64,000 nt of DNA from Thalassobius vesicularis (GCF_004799325.1 NZ_SSMD01000007.1:113099-177098), one strand, 5' to 3'; shown: positions 7,896 to 17,210, counted from the first letter of the stretch. Notes: generated by a model not told the origin, from the letters alone. Numbers and translations are program-made.

Positions 7896-8720
7896 ATGCC
7901 CGATTTGTCCTTGTTGTTGATGATGATGGCGTTGCTGATGGTGATCGGCGCGTTTGCGGGTGTGCTTGCGGGTTTGTTGGGTGTTGGCGGCGGCATCGTT
8001 CTGGTGCCGGCCTTCTTTTACGCGTTCAAAACGCTGGGTTATGACAGCCCGCAGCTGATGCAGATCTGTCTGGCGACCTCTTTGGCGACGATCATCGTTA
8101 CCTCGGTCCGTTCGGTGCTGAGCCATAACAAGAAGGGCGCCGTGGACTGGGCGATCCTGCGCGGCTGGGCGCCCGGCATCGCGATTGGCGCGGTCATCGG
8201 GATGATGACGGTCGCGTCCTTGCGCAGCTCCACGCTGCAGGGGGTGTTCGGCGTTCTGGCCCTTATCGTGGGCACCTACATGGGCTTTGGCCGGTCCGAG
8301 TGGCGTCTGGGTCAGGCCATGCCCAAGGGCATCCTGCGCGCGGTGCTGTCACCGGTTGTCGGCTTTCTGTCCGTGCTGATGGGGATCGGCGGCGGCAGCT
8401 TTGGTGTGCCGCTGATGAGCCTCTACAACACGCCGATCCACCGTGCCGTGGCGACCGCCGCAGGGTTTGGAGTGCTCATCGCAGTGCCGTCGGTGATCGG
8501 GTTCCTGACGCTCAGCATTGATCCGGCTGTGCGCCCGCCGTTTACCATTGGTGCTGTCAATCTGGTGGCGTTTTTCATCGTCATTGCCATGACGCTGCTG
8601 ACCGCCCCGATCGGAGTGAAACTGGCCCATTCGATGGACCCCAAGCCTCTGAAGCGGGTCTTTGCGGTGTTCCTGACGCTGGTCGCGCTGAACATGCTGC
8701 GCAAGGCGCTGGGGCTTTAA
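7896..8720 (+). CDS. TauE/SafE-family anion permease
   Basis: 274-residue polytopic membrane protein with about eight hydrophobic segments. Two copies of the family repeat are visible: AGLLGVGGGIVLVPAFFYAF near residue 28 and SVLMGIGGGSFGVPLMSLYN near 165, the GxGGG...P signature of the TauE/SafE (DUF81) family. Such permeases export sulfite, sulfoacetate or related anions, but the substrate cannot be read from the sequence. The ATG at 7896 is preferred to a GTG at 7869 because GGGGAG (7883-7888) is at the right distance. It converges on DUF1289, whose stop overlaps its end by four bases. Confidence 0.88.
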   Translation: MPDLSLLLMMMALLMVIGAFAGVLAGLLGVGGGIVLVPAFFYAFKTLGYDSPQLMQICLATSLATIIVTSVRSVLSHNKKGAVDWAILRGWAPGIAIGAVIGMMTVASLRSSTLQGVFGVLALIVGTYMGFGRSEWRLGQAMPKGILRAVLSPVVGFLSVLMGIGGGSFGVPLMSLYNTPIHRAVATAAGFGVLIAVPSVIGFLTLSIDPAVRPPFTIGAVNLVAFFIVIAMTLLTAPIGVKLAHSMDPKPLKRVFAVFLTLVALNMLRKALGL

Positions 8721-8959
8721 TCCTGCGCTAGACGCGCCGCGCGACCGCCGCGGCGCTGTTTGATCCGGGGTTCGCGTGCGGGCAGCTCGGCCATGATCGC
8801 GCTGCGCTCGGGCGTGGTCATTTTCGACCAGCCGACGATCTCGTCGATAGTGCGCAGGCAGCCGATGCACAGCCGCTCTTGCGGGTGCATCACGCACACC
8901 TTCACGCAAGGCGACTGGATCTCGTCGCGTTTCCAGATGGCGTCGGTGTTTTCGCTCAT
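8717..8959 (-). CDS. DUF1289 small cysteine-rich protein
   Basis: 80-residue protein with the DUF1289 pattern: SPCVKVCVMHPQERLCIGCLRT (two CxnC pairs, residues 18-37) followed by the EIVGWSKMT helix. Four cysteines suggest a small metal or iron-sulfur site; biochemical role unknown. It overlaps ruvX by four bases and is the third gene of the ccmI-ruvX-DUF1289 chain. Confidence 0.88.
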   Translation of the reverse strand: MSENTDAIWKRDEIQSPCVKVCVMHPQERLCIGCLRTIDEIVGWSKMTTPERSAIMAELPAREPRIKQRRGGRAARLAQD

Positions 8960-9432
8960 GCGCTGCGTCCCATATGGCGCAACCGGTCCAGCGCCCCTTG
9001 CAGGATATAAGAGGCGGCGACGTTGTCGATCAGCTCGGCGCGACGCTTTCGAGACGTATCCGCCTCCAGCAGGGCGCGTTCGGCGGCGACGGTGGACAAG
9101 CGTTCATCCCAATAGCCGATGGGCAGCTCGGTCAGCTGTGCCAGATTGCGCGCGAAGGCGCGGGTGGACTGGCAGCGCGGCCCTTCGGAGCCGTCCATGT
9201 TGTAGGGCAGGCCCAGCAGGATGCCGCTGATCTGGCGGGCTTTCACGATTTCCAGCAGGCGGGCGGCGTCCAGCGTGAATTTCTTGCGCTTGACGGTTTC
9301 CACGGGCGTGGCGACCCCGCGCAGCACATCCGACAGCGCCACGCCGATGGTTTTCGTACCCAGATCCAGCCCCATCACCGCGCCATGCGGGGGCAGGGCG
9401 GCGGCGAAGTCCGCGAAATCGTCAAGCACCAT
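8956..9432 (-). CDS. ruvX: Putative pre-16S rRNA/Holliday junction nuclease RuvX (YqgF)
   Basis: 158-residue RNase H-fold nuclease. GLDLGTKTIGVALSD (residues 21-35) carries the first catalytic aspartate. GILLGLPYNMDGSEGPRCQSTRAFARNL is the second conserved block, YWDERLST the third, and the final DNVAASYILQ has the last acidic residue. Family members process the 5' end of 16S rRNA or resolve branched DNA. Its start overlaps the last base of ccmI, indicating coupled translation. Confidence 0.94.
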   Translation of the reverse strand: MVLDDFADFAAALPPHGAVMGLDLGTKTIGVALSDVLRGVATPVETVKRKKFTLDAARLLEIVKARQISGILLGLPYNMDGSEGPRCQSTRAFARNLAQLTELPIGYWDERLSTVAAERALLEADTSRKRRAELIDNVAASYILQGALDRLRHMGRSA

Positions 9433-10655
9433 TATTGCAGCCCGGCCTTTTCAGCCCCGGCGCGGACGGTTGCCAGCGCCTCGGCTTTGTCGGCAAAGAC
9501 CTGCTGCGCCTCGTTCCAGACGGTTTGCGCCTTGTCGGTTTCACCCAGCACGGCGTAAGCCGAGATCAGACGCGCCCATTCTTCGGGGGTGCCGCCCTCG
9601 GTGCCCAGACGTTCGGCCAGTTGCGAGACCATGCCGCGGATCATCTGCTGGCGGTCCTCGGCGCTCATGTCCTGCGCGGCGGCCATGTCGGCTTGCGAGG
9701 GGCCTTTCATCTCTGCCGCTGGGGGCAGCTGGTAGTTGACGCCAGCGCGAGAGGCCAGCTCCTCGATCTGGTCGCGGATGGGAGCGATCCACGGCGCGTT
9801 TGCGGGGCCTTCGCGCATCAGCGCATCCCAGGTCGCAAAGGCGCGGTCCGGGCGGCCGGTCTGGGCCAGCATCAGGCCCATGTAATAGCGCGCGGCCCCG
9901 TTGCGCGGTTCACGCGCCAGGGCGGCCAGCAGCGCCTTTTCGGCGTCAGGCGAGACATAGCCCGCCGTCGCCAGGATCATCATGTCGGCCAGGTCCAGGT
10001 AGTCCTGCGCGGTTGCCGCGTCGCCCTTGAGGCCGATCACCTTGGTCTGGGCGGTATAGGCGTCCTTGAAGTTCCCAAGTGCTGCCTCGTTGCGGGCCAG
10101 CAGCTGGTGCCCTTGCAGATCATCCGGACGCTCGGCCACGGCCTTGCGCAGCTTTTCGACCAGCACGACATATTCCGCCGGGGGTTCGCCCATCGGGTTG
10201 CCGGGGGGCATTTGGGCCTCAACCTCGTCCTGGCTGGGGCGGGTTTCATGCATCAATTTGGCCTGTTCGATCCGGTAGGACAGCCCCAGATCGCCATAAC
10301 CCGGCGCGCCCAGCGTCATGTACAGGCCGATCGAGCCCGCAACCATCACCGCGCCAACCCCGACGGCCAGAACGCGGCCAAGCCCTTGCGGCTGCCCGCC
10401 GGTGTCGTTACCGGCCTTGACCTGCGCATCGGCGGCCAGAATGCGGCGCGAGATTTCGGCGCGGGTCCGCTCGGCATCCTCGGCGTTGATGACACCGCGG
10501 GCCAAATCCTTGTCGACCTCTTTCAGCTGGTCGCGATACACCTGCAGGTCATAGGCAGCAGGCGCGTCCTGCCCGGCCCGACCTTTGACAAGTGCCACAG
10601 CCAGAATGACAGCCGCGACAAAGGCGATGACGCCGATAATGATCCAGAACAGCAT
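9432..10655 (-). CDS. ccmI: Cytochrome c maturation protein CcmI
   Basis: 407-residue protein with a membrane helix at residues 2-24 (LFWIIIGVIAFVAAVILAVAL), a short cytoplasmic loop containing the CcmI-typical VYRDQLKEVDKDLARGVINAEDAERTRAEISRRIL, a second helix near 105 and a large periplasmic TPR region. CcmI chaperones apocytochrome c to the CcmFH heme ligation complex. The ATG at 10655 has GGAGG five bases upstream, ruling out longer starts. The remaining ccm genes lie 28 kb away in the window (ccmABCDG). Confidence 0.93.
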   Translation of the reverse strand: MLFWIIIGVIAFVAAVILAVALVKGRAGQDAPAAYDLQVYRDQLKEVDKDLARGVINAEDAERTRAEISRRILAADAQVKAGNDTGGQPQGLGRVLAVGVGAVMVAGSIGLYMTLGAPGYGDLGLSYRIEQAKLMHETRPSQDEVEAQMPPGNPMGEPPAEYVVLVEKLRKAVAERPDDLQGHQLLARNEAALGNFKDAYTAQTKVIGLKGDAATAQDYLDLADMMILATAGYVSPDAEKALLAALAREPRNGAARYYMGLMLAQTGRPDRAFATWDALMREGPANAPWIAPIRDQIEELASRAGVNYQLPPAAEMKGPSQADMAAAQDMSAEDRQQMIRGMVSQLAERLGTEGGTPEEWARLISAYAVLGETDKAQTVWNEAQQVFADKAEALATVRAGAEKAGLQ

Positions 10656-10844
10656 GGGGCCTCCAAGTTTTCGGGCCAACATGTATATGCGCAGCCCGTT
10701 TGGAAAAAGGGCAAACTGACGCAATGCCCCACCATGTCGCAATTGTGATCCATAGTGACGCTTCAAAACGGGGATGAAACCGCCTGTCGGTCCAGTTAGG
10801 GTTCAGAGCACTTCCACATCGGATTCGAGGTACAAGAGTCGACG

Positions 10845-12089
10845 ATGAAACGTTATTCCGCCTTTGCCATCGCCCGCGAAGCAGCCCGCTATCACACTGG
10901 ATGGGAGCGCGCCTGGGCGTCGCCCCAACCCAAGAAGAAATACGACGTCATCATCGTCGGTGCCGGTGGGCACGGGCTGGCGACGGCCTATTACCTGGGT
11001 AAGAATTTCGGCATCACCAATGTCGCGGTGATCGAAAAAGGCTGGCTTGGCGGCGGCAATACGGGCCGGAACACGACGATCATCCGCTCGAACTATCTGC
11101 AGGATCCGTCAGCGGCGATCTACGAAAAGGCGCGCTCGCTCTACGAGACGATGAGCCAGGATCTGAACTACAACGTGATGTTCAGCCCGCGCGGCCTTAT
11201 CATGCTGGCGCAAACCCAGCACGAGGTGCGCGGCTATCTGCGCACCGCCCATGCCAACGCGCTGCAGGGCGTCGCGACCGAGTTCATCACCCCCCAACAG
11301 GTCAAGGAACTGGTGCCGATCATCAACCTGGACGGCCCGCGTTACCCGGTGCTGGGCGGTCTGCTGCAAAAACGCGGCGGCACGGCGCGGCACGATGCGG
11401 TGGCTTGGGGCTATGCGCGGGCGTGCTCGGGGATGGGGATGGACATCATCCAGCAATGCGAAGTCACCGGCGTGCGCCGCGAGGGCGGCCGCGTGGTCGG
11501 CGTGGACACCACCAAAGGCTCGATCGATTGCGATAAGCTGGGCATCGTCGTGGCCGGGCACTCGGGTGTGATGGCTGAAAAAGCCGGCTTCCGTCTGCCG
11601 ATTGAATCGCTGGCGCTGCAGGCGCTGGTGTCCGAACCGATCAAGCCCTGCATGGACGTGGTCGTGATGGCCAACACCGTGCACGGCTACATGAGCCAGT
11701 CCGACAAGGGCGAAATGGTGATCGGCGGCGGCACCGACGGGTTCAACAACTACACCCAGCGCGGCAGCTTCCACCATATCGAGGAAACCATCCGCGCGCT
11801 GATCGAGACCTTCCCGATGATCAGCCGCCTGAAGATGCTGCGCCAATGGGGCGGTATCGTGGACATGACCGGCGACCGCTCGCCCATCCTGTCGAAAACC
11901 CCGGTCGAGGGCATTTTCGTCAATTGTGGCTGGGGCACTGGCGGGTTCAAGGCGATCCCCGGCTCGGGCTGGGCGATGGCGGAACTGATGGCCAAGGGCC
12001 ACTCGCCGCTGGCGGACGAATTCGGCCTGAACCGCTTTGCCGAGGGCCGCTTCATCGACGAAAGCGTGGCGGCAGGGGTGGCGCATTGA
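10845..12089 (+). CDS. soxB: Sarcosine oxidase, beta subunit
   Basis: 414-residue FAD subunit of heterotetrameric sarcosine oxidase, which demethylates sarcosine to glycine, forming peroxide and 5,10-methylene-tetrahydrofolate or formaldehyde. VIIVGAGGHGLATAYYLG (residues 35-52) is the FAD site and GGGNTGRNTTIIRSNY is the segment that precedes the covalent-FMN histidine region of this subunit type. The C-terminal NCGWGTGGFKAIPGSG is diagnostic for SoxB. It leads the operon; its stop overlaps a TTG start of an unknown secreted protein. Confidence 0.96.
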   Translation: MKRYSAFAIAREAARYHTGWERAWASPQPKKKYDVIIVGAGGHGLATAYYLGKNFGITNVAVIEKGWLGGGNTGRNTTIIRSNYLQDPSAAIYEKARSLYETMSQDLNYNVMFSPRGLIMLAQTQHEVRGYLRTAHANALQGVATEFITPQQVKELVPIINLDGPRYPVLGGLLQKRGGTARHDAVAWGYARACSGMGMDIIQQCEVTGVRREGGRVVGVDTTKGSIDCDKLGIVVAGHSGVMAEKAGFRLPIESLALQALVSEPIKPCMDVVVMANTVHGYMSQSDKGEMVIGGGTDGFNNYTQRGSFHHIEETIRALIETFPMISRLKMLRQWGGIVDMTGDRSPILSKTPVEGIFVNCGWGTGGFKAIPGSGWAMAELMAKGHSPLADEFGLNRFAEGRFIDESVAAGVAH

Positions 12090-12577
12090 GGCTGGTATTC
12101 GCGATCATCGCTGGACTGGCATCCCCCGCGCTGGCCGAGCAGGTCGCCACCGTGCGCCCGGCCAAGTTCCAGCATTCGGTGGATGCGGGGCTATGCGTGG
12201 CGAAGGACCATCTGCTGAGCGCGCGCAAGGCCGGGATCGACGTCGCCTTTGTCATGGCGCGCGACGGCCGGACCGAGATGGTCGTCGCCCCCGACGCCTA
12301 CTCGCGCAGCGCAATGCTGCCGCAGCTGCTGGACTTCACGTTCGAGGACAGCATGACCGTGCGCGGATCGGCCCGCCTGAAAAACGGCCGCTTTCTGGTC
12401 GAACTGCACGACGGCGTTGCCGAAACCGAAACCCCGCTTTGGACGGCGCTGCGCCGTCATGGCCACACCGTGATCTCTCTGCCCTTGCGGCCCGACGACC
12501 GCGTCGGTCTGGATTTGACCACCATGCCGGGCGTTTACGCCCAGTTGCAGGATTGCCGGAAAGGGCTGACGCAATGA
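12086..12577 (+). CDS. Unknown secreted protein inside the sarcosine oxidase operon
   Basis: 163 residues from a TTG start (12086-12088) that overlaps the soxB stop by four bases. The N-terminus RLVFAIIAGLASPALAEQ is a clear Sec signal peptide cleaved after ALA. The mature part has two cysteines, GLCVAKD near residue 36 and LQDCRK near the end, which could form a disulfide; no catalytic motif is evident. I do not recognise a family. Usual soxBDAG operons go straight from soxB to soxD. Reading frame, coupling and signal peptide argue that the gene is real. A role in the periplasm linked to methylamine or glycine-betaine metabolism would be a guess. Confidence 0.7.
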   Translation: MRLVFAIIAGLASPALAEQVATVRPAKFQHSVDAGLCVAKDHLLSARKAGIDVAFVMARDGRTEMVVAPDAYSRSAMLPQLLDFTFEDSMTVRGSARLKNGRFLVELHDGVAETETPLWTALRRHGHTVISLPLRPDDRVGLDLTTMPGVYAQLQDCRKGLTQ

Positions 12578-12608
12578 CCCAAATTTTCCGACCCATTCGG
12601 AGGCTGAC

Positions 12609-12938
12609 ATGCTGACCCTTCAATGTCCCTACTGCGGCGTCATGGCCGAAGAGACCGAGCTGCACGCCGGTGGCGAGGCCCACCTGAAACGCTTCGGTCC
12701 CGGGTCCTCGGACGAGGATTTCGAGACCTACATGTTCATGCGCGAAAACCCCAAGGGCGTGCATTTCGAACGTTGGCGGCACGTGAACGGCTGCGGCAAG
12801 TGGTTCCACGCAGCCCGCTGCACCGCCACGCTAGAGGTGTTCGGCACCTATAGCGCGCAGGTCAGCGAACCGCCGCAACAGATCAAGGACGCCATCACCG
12901 CCAAACGCCCCGGTTGGAGCTGGAGGAACTTCGCATGA
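12609..12938 (+). CDS. soxD: Sarcosine oxidase, delta subunit
   Basis: 109-residue zinc-binding subunit. LTLQCPYCGVMAEETEL (Cys6, Cys9) and the later CGKWFHAARC supply the zinc ligands expected in SoxD. The closing TAKRPGWSWRNFA is typical. It has a good CGGAGG site at 12599-12604. Its stop overlaps soxA in ATGA. Confidence 0.95.
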   Translation: MLTLQCPYCGVMAEETELHAGGEAHLKRFGPGSSDEDFETYMFMRENPKGVHFERWRHVNGCGKWFHAARCTATLEVFGTYSAQVSEPPQQIKDAITAKRPGWSWRNFA

Positions 12939-15928
12939 GCACTCGTATGGCCACCGGCGGCCGCCTGCTGAACAAGGGCAAGCCGCTGCGTTTCAGCTTT
13001 AACGGCAAGAATTTCAAAGGGTACGAGGGCGACACGCTGGCCTCGGCCCTGCTGGCGAACGACCAGATGCTGGTCGGGCGCTCGTTCAAGTATCACCGCC
13101 CGCGCGGCATCGTCGCCTCGGGCGCCGAAGAGCCGAATGCCTTGGTCGGCCTGGGCCGCGATGGCCGGTTCGAACCGAACCAGCGCGTCACCACGACCGA
13201 GCTGTTCGATGGGCTGGAAAGCGAAAGCCAGAACCACTGGCCCTCGCTGGAATTCGACGTGGGCGTGGTGAACAACTACGCCGCGCGGTTCCTGCCGGCG
13301 GGGTTCTATTACAAGACGTTCATGGCGCCTCGGGCCGCGTGGAAACACCTGTTCGAGCCGATCGTGCGCCAGTCCGCCGGTCTGGGCAAAGTGCCCAAGG
13401 ATCGCGACGTTGACACCTATGAACACTTCTATGCCTTCGTGGACGTGCTGGTCATCGGCGGCGGCGTGGCCGGTCTGCAAGCGGCCAAGGTCGCGGCGAC
13501 CAGCGGCAAAAAGGTCATGCTGATCGAGCAGAGCGCCCATTGGGGTGGCCGCGCGCCCGTCGATGGTGGCGAGGTGGACGGCAAGCCGGTTGCGGACTGG
13601 ATTGAACAGACGGTTTCCGACCTGCGCAACCTGCCCAACGTGACCCTGCGCAGCCGCTGCATGGGCGCGGGCGTCTATGACCACGGCTATGTGCTGGGAT
13701 ACGAACGCCTGACCGATCACGCTCCGATGGCCGCCGGGCCGCGCCACCGTCTGTGGCGCATCCGGACCGGGCAGGTGATCACGGCAACCGGCGCGATTGA
13801 GCGCCCGATCAGCTTTGCCGGGAACGACATTCCGGGTGTGATGCTGGCCAGTGCCGTGCGGGATTATCTGGTGAATTACGGCGTTTCGATCGGGGATCGC
13901 ACCGTTGTGGTGACGAACAACGACGACGCCTATCGCACTGCGATTGCGCTGAAACAGGCTGGCATGATTGTGTCGGCGATCCTGGATGCCCGCCCCACCG
14001 GCGGCGGTGCGCTGGCCGAAGAGGCGCGCGCACTGGGGATCCGTATCGAGGCTGGCAAGGCCATTGCCAAGGTGCATGGCGGCAAGCGCGTCACCGGCGT
14101 GTCCGTCTGTCTGCACGCGGGCGAGGGTGCTGCGCTGGAGACGATCCCCTGCGACGCGGTTGCCATGTCGGGCGGCTGGTCGCCGGTCGTGCACCTGTGG
14201 TCGCATTGCGGCGGCAAACTGATCTGGGACGAGGCGAACGCGATGTTCCGCCCCGATCCGTCGCGTCCTCCGCTTGGCGCCGATGGCGCAGGGTACGTCG
14301 CCACTGCCGGCACCGCCTCGGGGGCGATGCATCTGGCCGACGTGATGGCGGATGCCGCTGCAGTGGCCGCCAAGGTCGCCGGGGTGGAGGCTGATGCGCC
14401 TGCCGTGCCCGCGACCGACGAAGCGCCGATGATGCCCGTTTGGCTGATGCCTCAGGGCGCAGGCGTCAAGCTGCGGATGAAATCCTGGCTGGATTACCAG
14501 AACGACGTGAAGGTCTCGGACGTGCAACTGGCTGCGCGCGAGGGGTATGAGAGCGTCGAACACACCAAGCGTTACACCACGCTGGGCATGGCCACGGACC
14601 AAGGTAAGCTGAGCAATATCAATGGTCTGGCGATCCTGTCCGATGCATTGGATCAACCGATCCCGATGACCGGCACGACCACCTTCCGCCCGCCCTATAC
14701 TCCGATCAGCTTTGGCGCGATCGCCGGGGCGGCACGCGACGAGATCTTCCAGCCGCTGCGCCGCACGCCGATGCATGAGTGGCACGAGGCCAACGGCGCG
14801 GATTGGGAGCCTGTGGGCATGTGGCGGCGTCCGTTCTGCTATCTGCGTGCGGGCGAAACCACGCATCAGGCCGTCAACCGGGAAATCCTGCAGGTGCGCA
14901 ATTCGGTCGGGATGCTGGATGCCTCGACCCTGGGCAAGCTGATCGTGAAAGGCCCGGATGCGGGCAAATTCATGGACCTGATGTACACGAACCTGATGTC
15001 GACGCTGAAGCCGGGCAAATGCCGCTATGGTCTGATGTGCTCGGACAACGGGTTCCTGATCGACGACGGCGTGGTCGCGCGCATCGACGAGGACACCTTC
15101 CTCTGCCACACCACCACCGGCGGCGCGGATCGCATCCACGCCCATATGGAGGAATGGCTGCAGACCGAATGGTGGGACCTGAAGGTCTATGTCGCCAACG
15201 CGACCGAGCAATACGCCCAGATCGCCGTGGTCGGCCCCAACGCCCGCAAGGTGCTGGAAAAGCTGGGCGGCATGGACGTGTCCAAGGAAACGCTGCCCTT
15301 CATGGATTGGAAGGACGGCACGCTGGCGGGCATGCCGGTGCGGGTCTACCGCATCTCCTTCTCGGGCGAGCTGAGCTATGAAATCGCCGTCGATGCGGGG
15401 CGTGGGCAAGAGCTGTGGGACAAGATCCGCGAGGCGGGTGCCGAGTTCGACATCATGCCCTACGGGACTGAGACGCTGCACGTGCTGCGGGCCGAGAAGG
15501 GCTTTATCATGATCGGGGACGAAACCGACGGCACCGTGATCCCGCAGGATCTGGGGCTGAACTGGGCGATCTCGAAGAAGAAAGAGGACTTTATCGGCAA
15601 GCGCGCCCAGACCCGTAGCCACATGGCCGATCCGAACCGCTGGAAACTGGTGGGGCTGGAGACGCTGGATGGCTCGGTCATCCCGGATGGGGCCTATGCG
15701 ATGGCCGAGGGCGTGAATGCCAACGGTCAGCGAAATACGCAGGGACGCGTGACCTCGACCTACCATTCGCCGACGCTGGGCAAGGGCATCGCCATGGGGC
15801 TGGTGCTGCATGGCCCGGACCGGATGGGCGAGGTGATCGAGTTCCCGAAAGTGGACGGAACCAGCGTGAAGGCGCGGATCTGCGATCCGGTCTTCTACGA
15901 TAAGGACGGGGAGAAGCAGAATGTCTGA
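12935..15928 (+). CDS. soxA: Sarcosine oxidase, alpha subunit
   Basis: 997-residue subunit, the normal SoxA length. Domains in order: N-terminal ferredoxin-like segment (FSFNGKNFKGYEGDTLASALLAN); an NAD-binding Rossmann domain with VLVIGGGVAGLQAAKVAA near residue 170; then a C-terminal GcvT-like tetrahydrofolate domain (PYGTETLHVLRAEKGFIMIGDETDGTVIPQDLG). Two sites of the tetrameric enzyme are thus covered: NAD binding and folate-dependent capture of the methyl group. The ATG at 12935 overlaps the soxD stop; an ATG seven codons upstream lacks a site. The stop overlaps soxG by eight bases. Confidence 0.96.
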   Translation: MSTRMATGGRLLNKGKPLRFSFNGKNFKGYEGDTLASALLANDQMLVGRSFKYHRPRGIVASGAEEPNALVGLGRDGRFEPNQRVTTTELFDGLESESQNHWPSLEFDVGVVNNYAARFLPAGFYYKTFMAPRAAWKHLFEPIVRQSAGLGKVPKDRDVDTYEHFYAFVDVLVIGGGVAGLQAAKVAATSGKKVMLIEQSAHWGGRAPVDGGEVDGKPVADWIEQTVSDLRNLPNVTLRSRCMGAGVYDHGYVLGYERLTDHAPMAAGPRHRLWRIRTGQVITATGAIERPISFAGNDIPGVMLASAVRDYLVNYGVSIGDRTVVVTNNDDAYRTAIALKQAGMIVSAILDARPTGGGALAEEARALGIRIEAGKAIAKVHGGKRVTGVSVCLHAGEGAALETIPCDAVAMSGGWSPVVHLWSHCGGKLIWDEANAMFRPDPSRPPLGADGAGYVATAGTASGAMHLADVMADAAAVAAKVAGVEADAPAVPATDEAPMMPVWLMPQGAGVKLRMKSWLDYQNDVKVSDVQLAAREGYESVEHTKRYTTLGMATDQGKLSNINGLAILSDALDQPIPMTGTTTFRPPYTPISFGAIAGAARDEIFQPLRRTPMHEWHEANGADWEPVGMWRRPFCYLRAGETTHQAVNREILQVRNSVGMLDASTLGKLIVKGPDAGKFMDLMYTNLMSTLKPGKCRYGLMCSDNGFLIDDGVVARIDEDTFLCHTTTGGADRIHAHMEEWLQTEWWDLKVYVANATEQYAQIAVVGPNARKVLEKLGGMDVSKETLPFMDWKDGTLAGMPVRVYRISFSGELSYEIAVDAGRGQELWDKIREAGAEFDIMPYGTETLHVLRAEKGFIMIGDETDGTVIPQDLGLNWAISKKKEDFIGKRAQTRSHMADPNRWKLVGLETLDGSVIPDGAYAMAEGVNANGQRNTQGRVTSTYHSPTLGKGIAMGLVLHGPDRMGEVIEFPKVDGTSVKARICDPVFYDKDGEKQNV

Positions 15929-16499
15929 GGCCGTCAGCGCATTGAACAACGCCTATGCCAAGGGTGCCATCACGGTGCAGGAGGTCGGCCCGCAAGGCAT
16001 GATCACCCTGCGCGGCGATCTGTCGGATGCCGCCTTTGGGGCAGCCGTGGCGCAAGTCACCGGCGCCTCCGTGCCGGGGCAGCGCAAGATCACCCATGCG
16101 GGGGCCAATGCCGTCGCGTGGATGTCGCCCGACGAGTTGCTGATCCTGCTGCCCTATGCCGAGGTGGGGGCCGCCGTGTCCTCGCTGAACGCGGCCCTGG
16201 CGGGGACGCATTTCCTGGCGGTCAACGTGTCGGACGCGCGCGCGCTGTTCCGGGTGACCGGCAAGCCCGGCCCGGTGCGCGAGGTGATCGCCAAGCTGGC
16301 CCCGGCCGATCTGTCGCCAGACGCCTTCGCCCTCGGAGACATCCGTCGCACCCGCCTGGCCCAGGTCGCCGCCGCGTTCTGGCTGACGCAAGAAGGCGAG
16401 GCGAACCTGGTCTGCTTCCGCTCGGTCGCGCGCTATGCGTTCGATCTGCTGGCGACCTCGGCGGCTGCAGGGCCGGTGGGATTTTTCCGGCAGGGTTAA
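15921..16499 (+). CDS. soxG: Sarcosine oxidase, gamma subunit
   Basis: 192-residue GcvT/SoxG-like subunit. GMITLRGDL, AVAWMSPDELLILLP and VNVSDARALFRVTGKPG are the conserved SoxG blocks, and RLAQVAAAFWLTQEGEANLVCFRSVARYAFDLL is the usual C-terminus. It overlaps soxA by eight bases and closes the operon in the order soxB-x-D-A-G. Confidence 0.93.
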   Translation: MSEAVSALNNAYAKGAITVQEVGPQGMITLRGDLSDAAFGAAVAQVTGASVPGQRKITHAGANAVAWMSPDELLILLPYAEVGAAVSSLNAALAGTHFLAVNVSDARALFRVTGKPGPVREVIAKLAPADLSPDAFALGDIRRTRLAQVAAAFWLTQEGEANLVCFRSVARYAFDLLATSAAAGPVGFFRQG

Positions 16500-16540
16500 G
16501 CCACCAACCACCTTTGGTCGCTATTTGCCGCGGTTTGGGG

Positions 16541-16567
16541 TTGACCTCGCGCGTCGAAGGCTACCAT
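16541..16567 (+). promoter_or_regulatory. Possible sigma-70 promoter of sodB
   Basis: TTGACC at 16541-16546 resembles a -35 box. TACCAT at 16562-16567 could be the -10 but the spacer is only 15 bases, so this is tentative. Confidence 0.3.
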
Positions 16568-16610
16568 CTACGGCAGGATATTAACGCTCGAACCGGAAAG
16601 GGTTTTGACC

Positions 16611-17210
16611 ATGGCTTTTGAACTTCCCGATCTTCCCTATGCCCACGACGCGCTGGAAGCGCTGGGTATGTCGAAGGAAACCCTGGAGTATCACCACGAC
16701 CTGCACCACAAGGCCTATGTCGACAACGGCAACAAGCTGATCGCCGGCACCGAATGGGAAGGCAAGTCGCTGGAAGACATCATCACCGGCACCTATGCCG
16801 CTGGCGCGGTTGCCCAGAACGGCATCTTCAACAATGCCTCGCAGCACTGGAACCACATGCAGTTCTGGGAAATGATGGGCCCGAACGGCAACGCCATGCC
16901 CGGCGAGCTGGAAAAAGCCATCACTGAATCGTTCGGCTCGGTCGCCAAGTTCAAGGACGATTTCGCCGCTGCAGGCGCGGGTCAGTTCGGCTCGGGCTGG
17001 TGCTGGCTGGTGAAGGACGCTGACGGCGGCCTGAAGGTCACCAAGACCGAGAACGGCGTGAACCCGCTGTGCTTTGGCCAGACCGCGCTGCTGGGTTGCG
17101 ACGTGTGGGAACACTCGTACTACATCGACTTCCGCAACAAGCGCCCGGCCTACCTGACCAACTTCCTCGAGAAGCTGGTGAACTGGGAAAACGTGGCCTC
17201 GCGCCTGTAA
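16611..17210 (+). CDS. sodB: Iron superoxide dismutase
   Basis: 199-residue Fe/Mn-type superoxide dismutase. Metal ligands are visible in YHHDLHHKAYVD (first His region), QHWNHMQFW (second His) and DVWEHSYYIDFRNKRP (Asp and last His). Gln preceding the second histidine (NNASQHWNH) is the FeSOD-type position, and the GAGQFGSGWCWLV stretch agrees with FeSOD or a cambialistic enzyme. The start is ATG at 16611 with GGAAAGGG upstream; a TTG two codons earlier is not needed. Cytoplasmic. Confidence 0.94.
   Translation: MAFELPDLPYAHDALEALGMSKETLEYHHDLHHKAYVDNGNKLIAGTEWEGKSLEDIITGTYAAGAVAQNGIFNNASQHWNHMQFWEMMGPNGNAMPGELEKAITESFGSVAKFKDDFAAAGAGQFGSGWCWLVKDADGGLKVTKTENGVNPLCFGQTALLGCDVWEHSYYIDFRNKRPAYLTNFLEKLVNWENVASRL

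Noticed and set aside
12848..15949. A 1033-codon open frame on the minus strand across soxA
   Set aside because: It mirrors the true soxA codons, is rich in His/Arg/Gly with no domain, and is a GC-rich antisense shadow.
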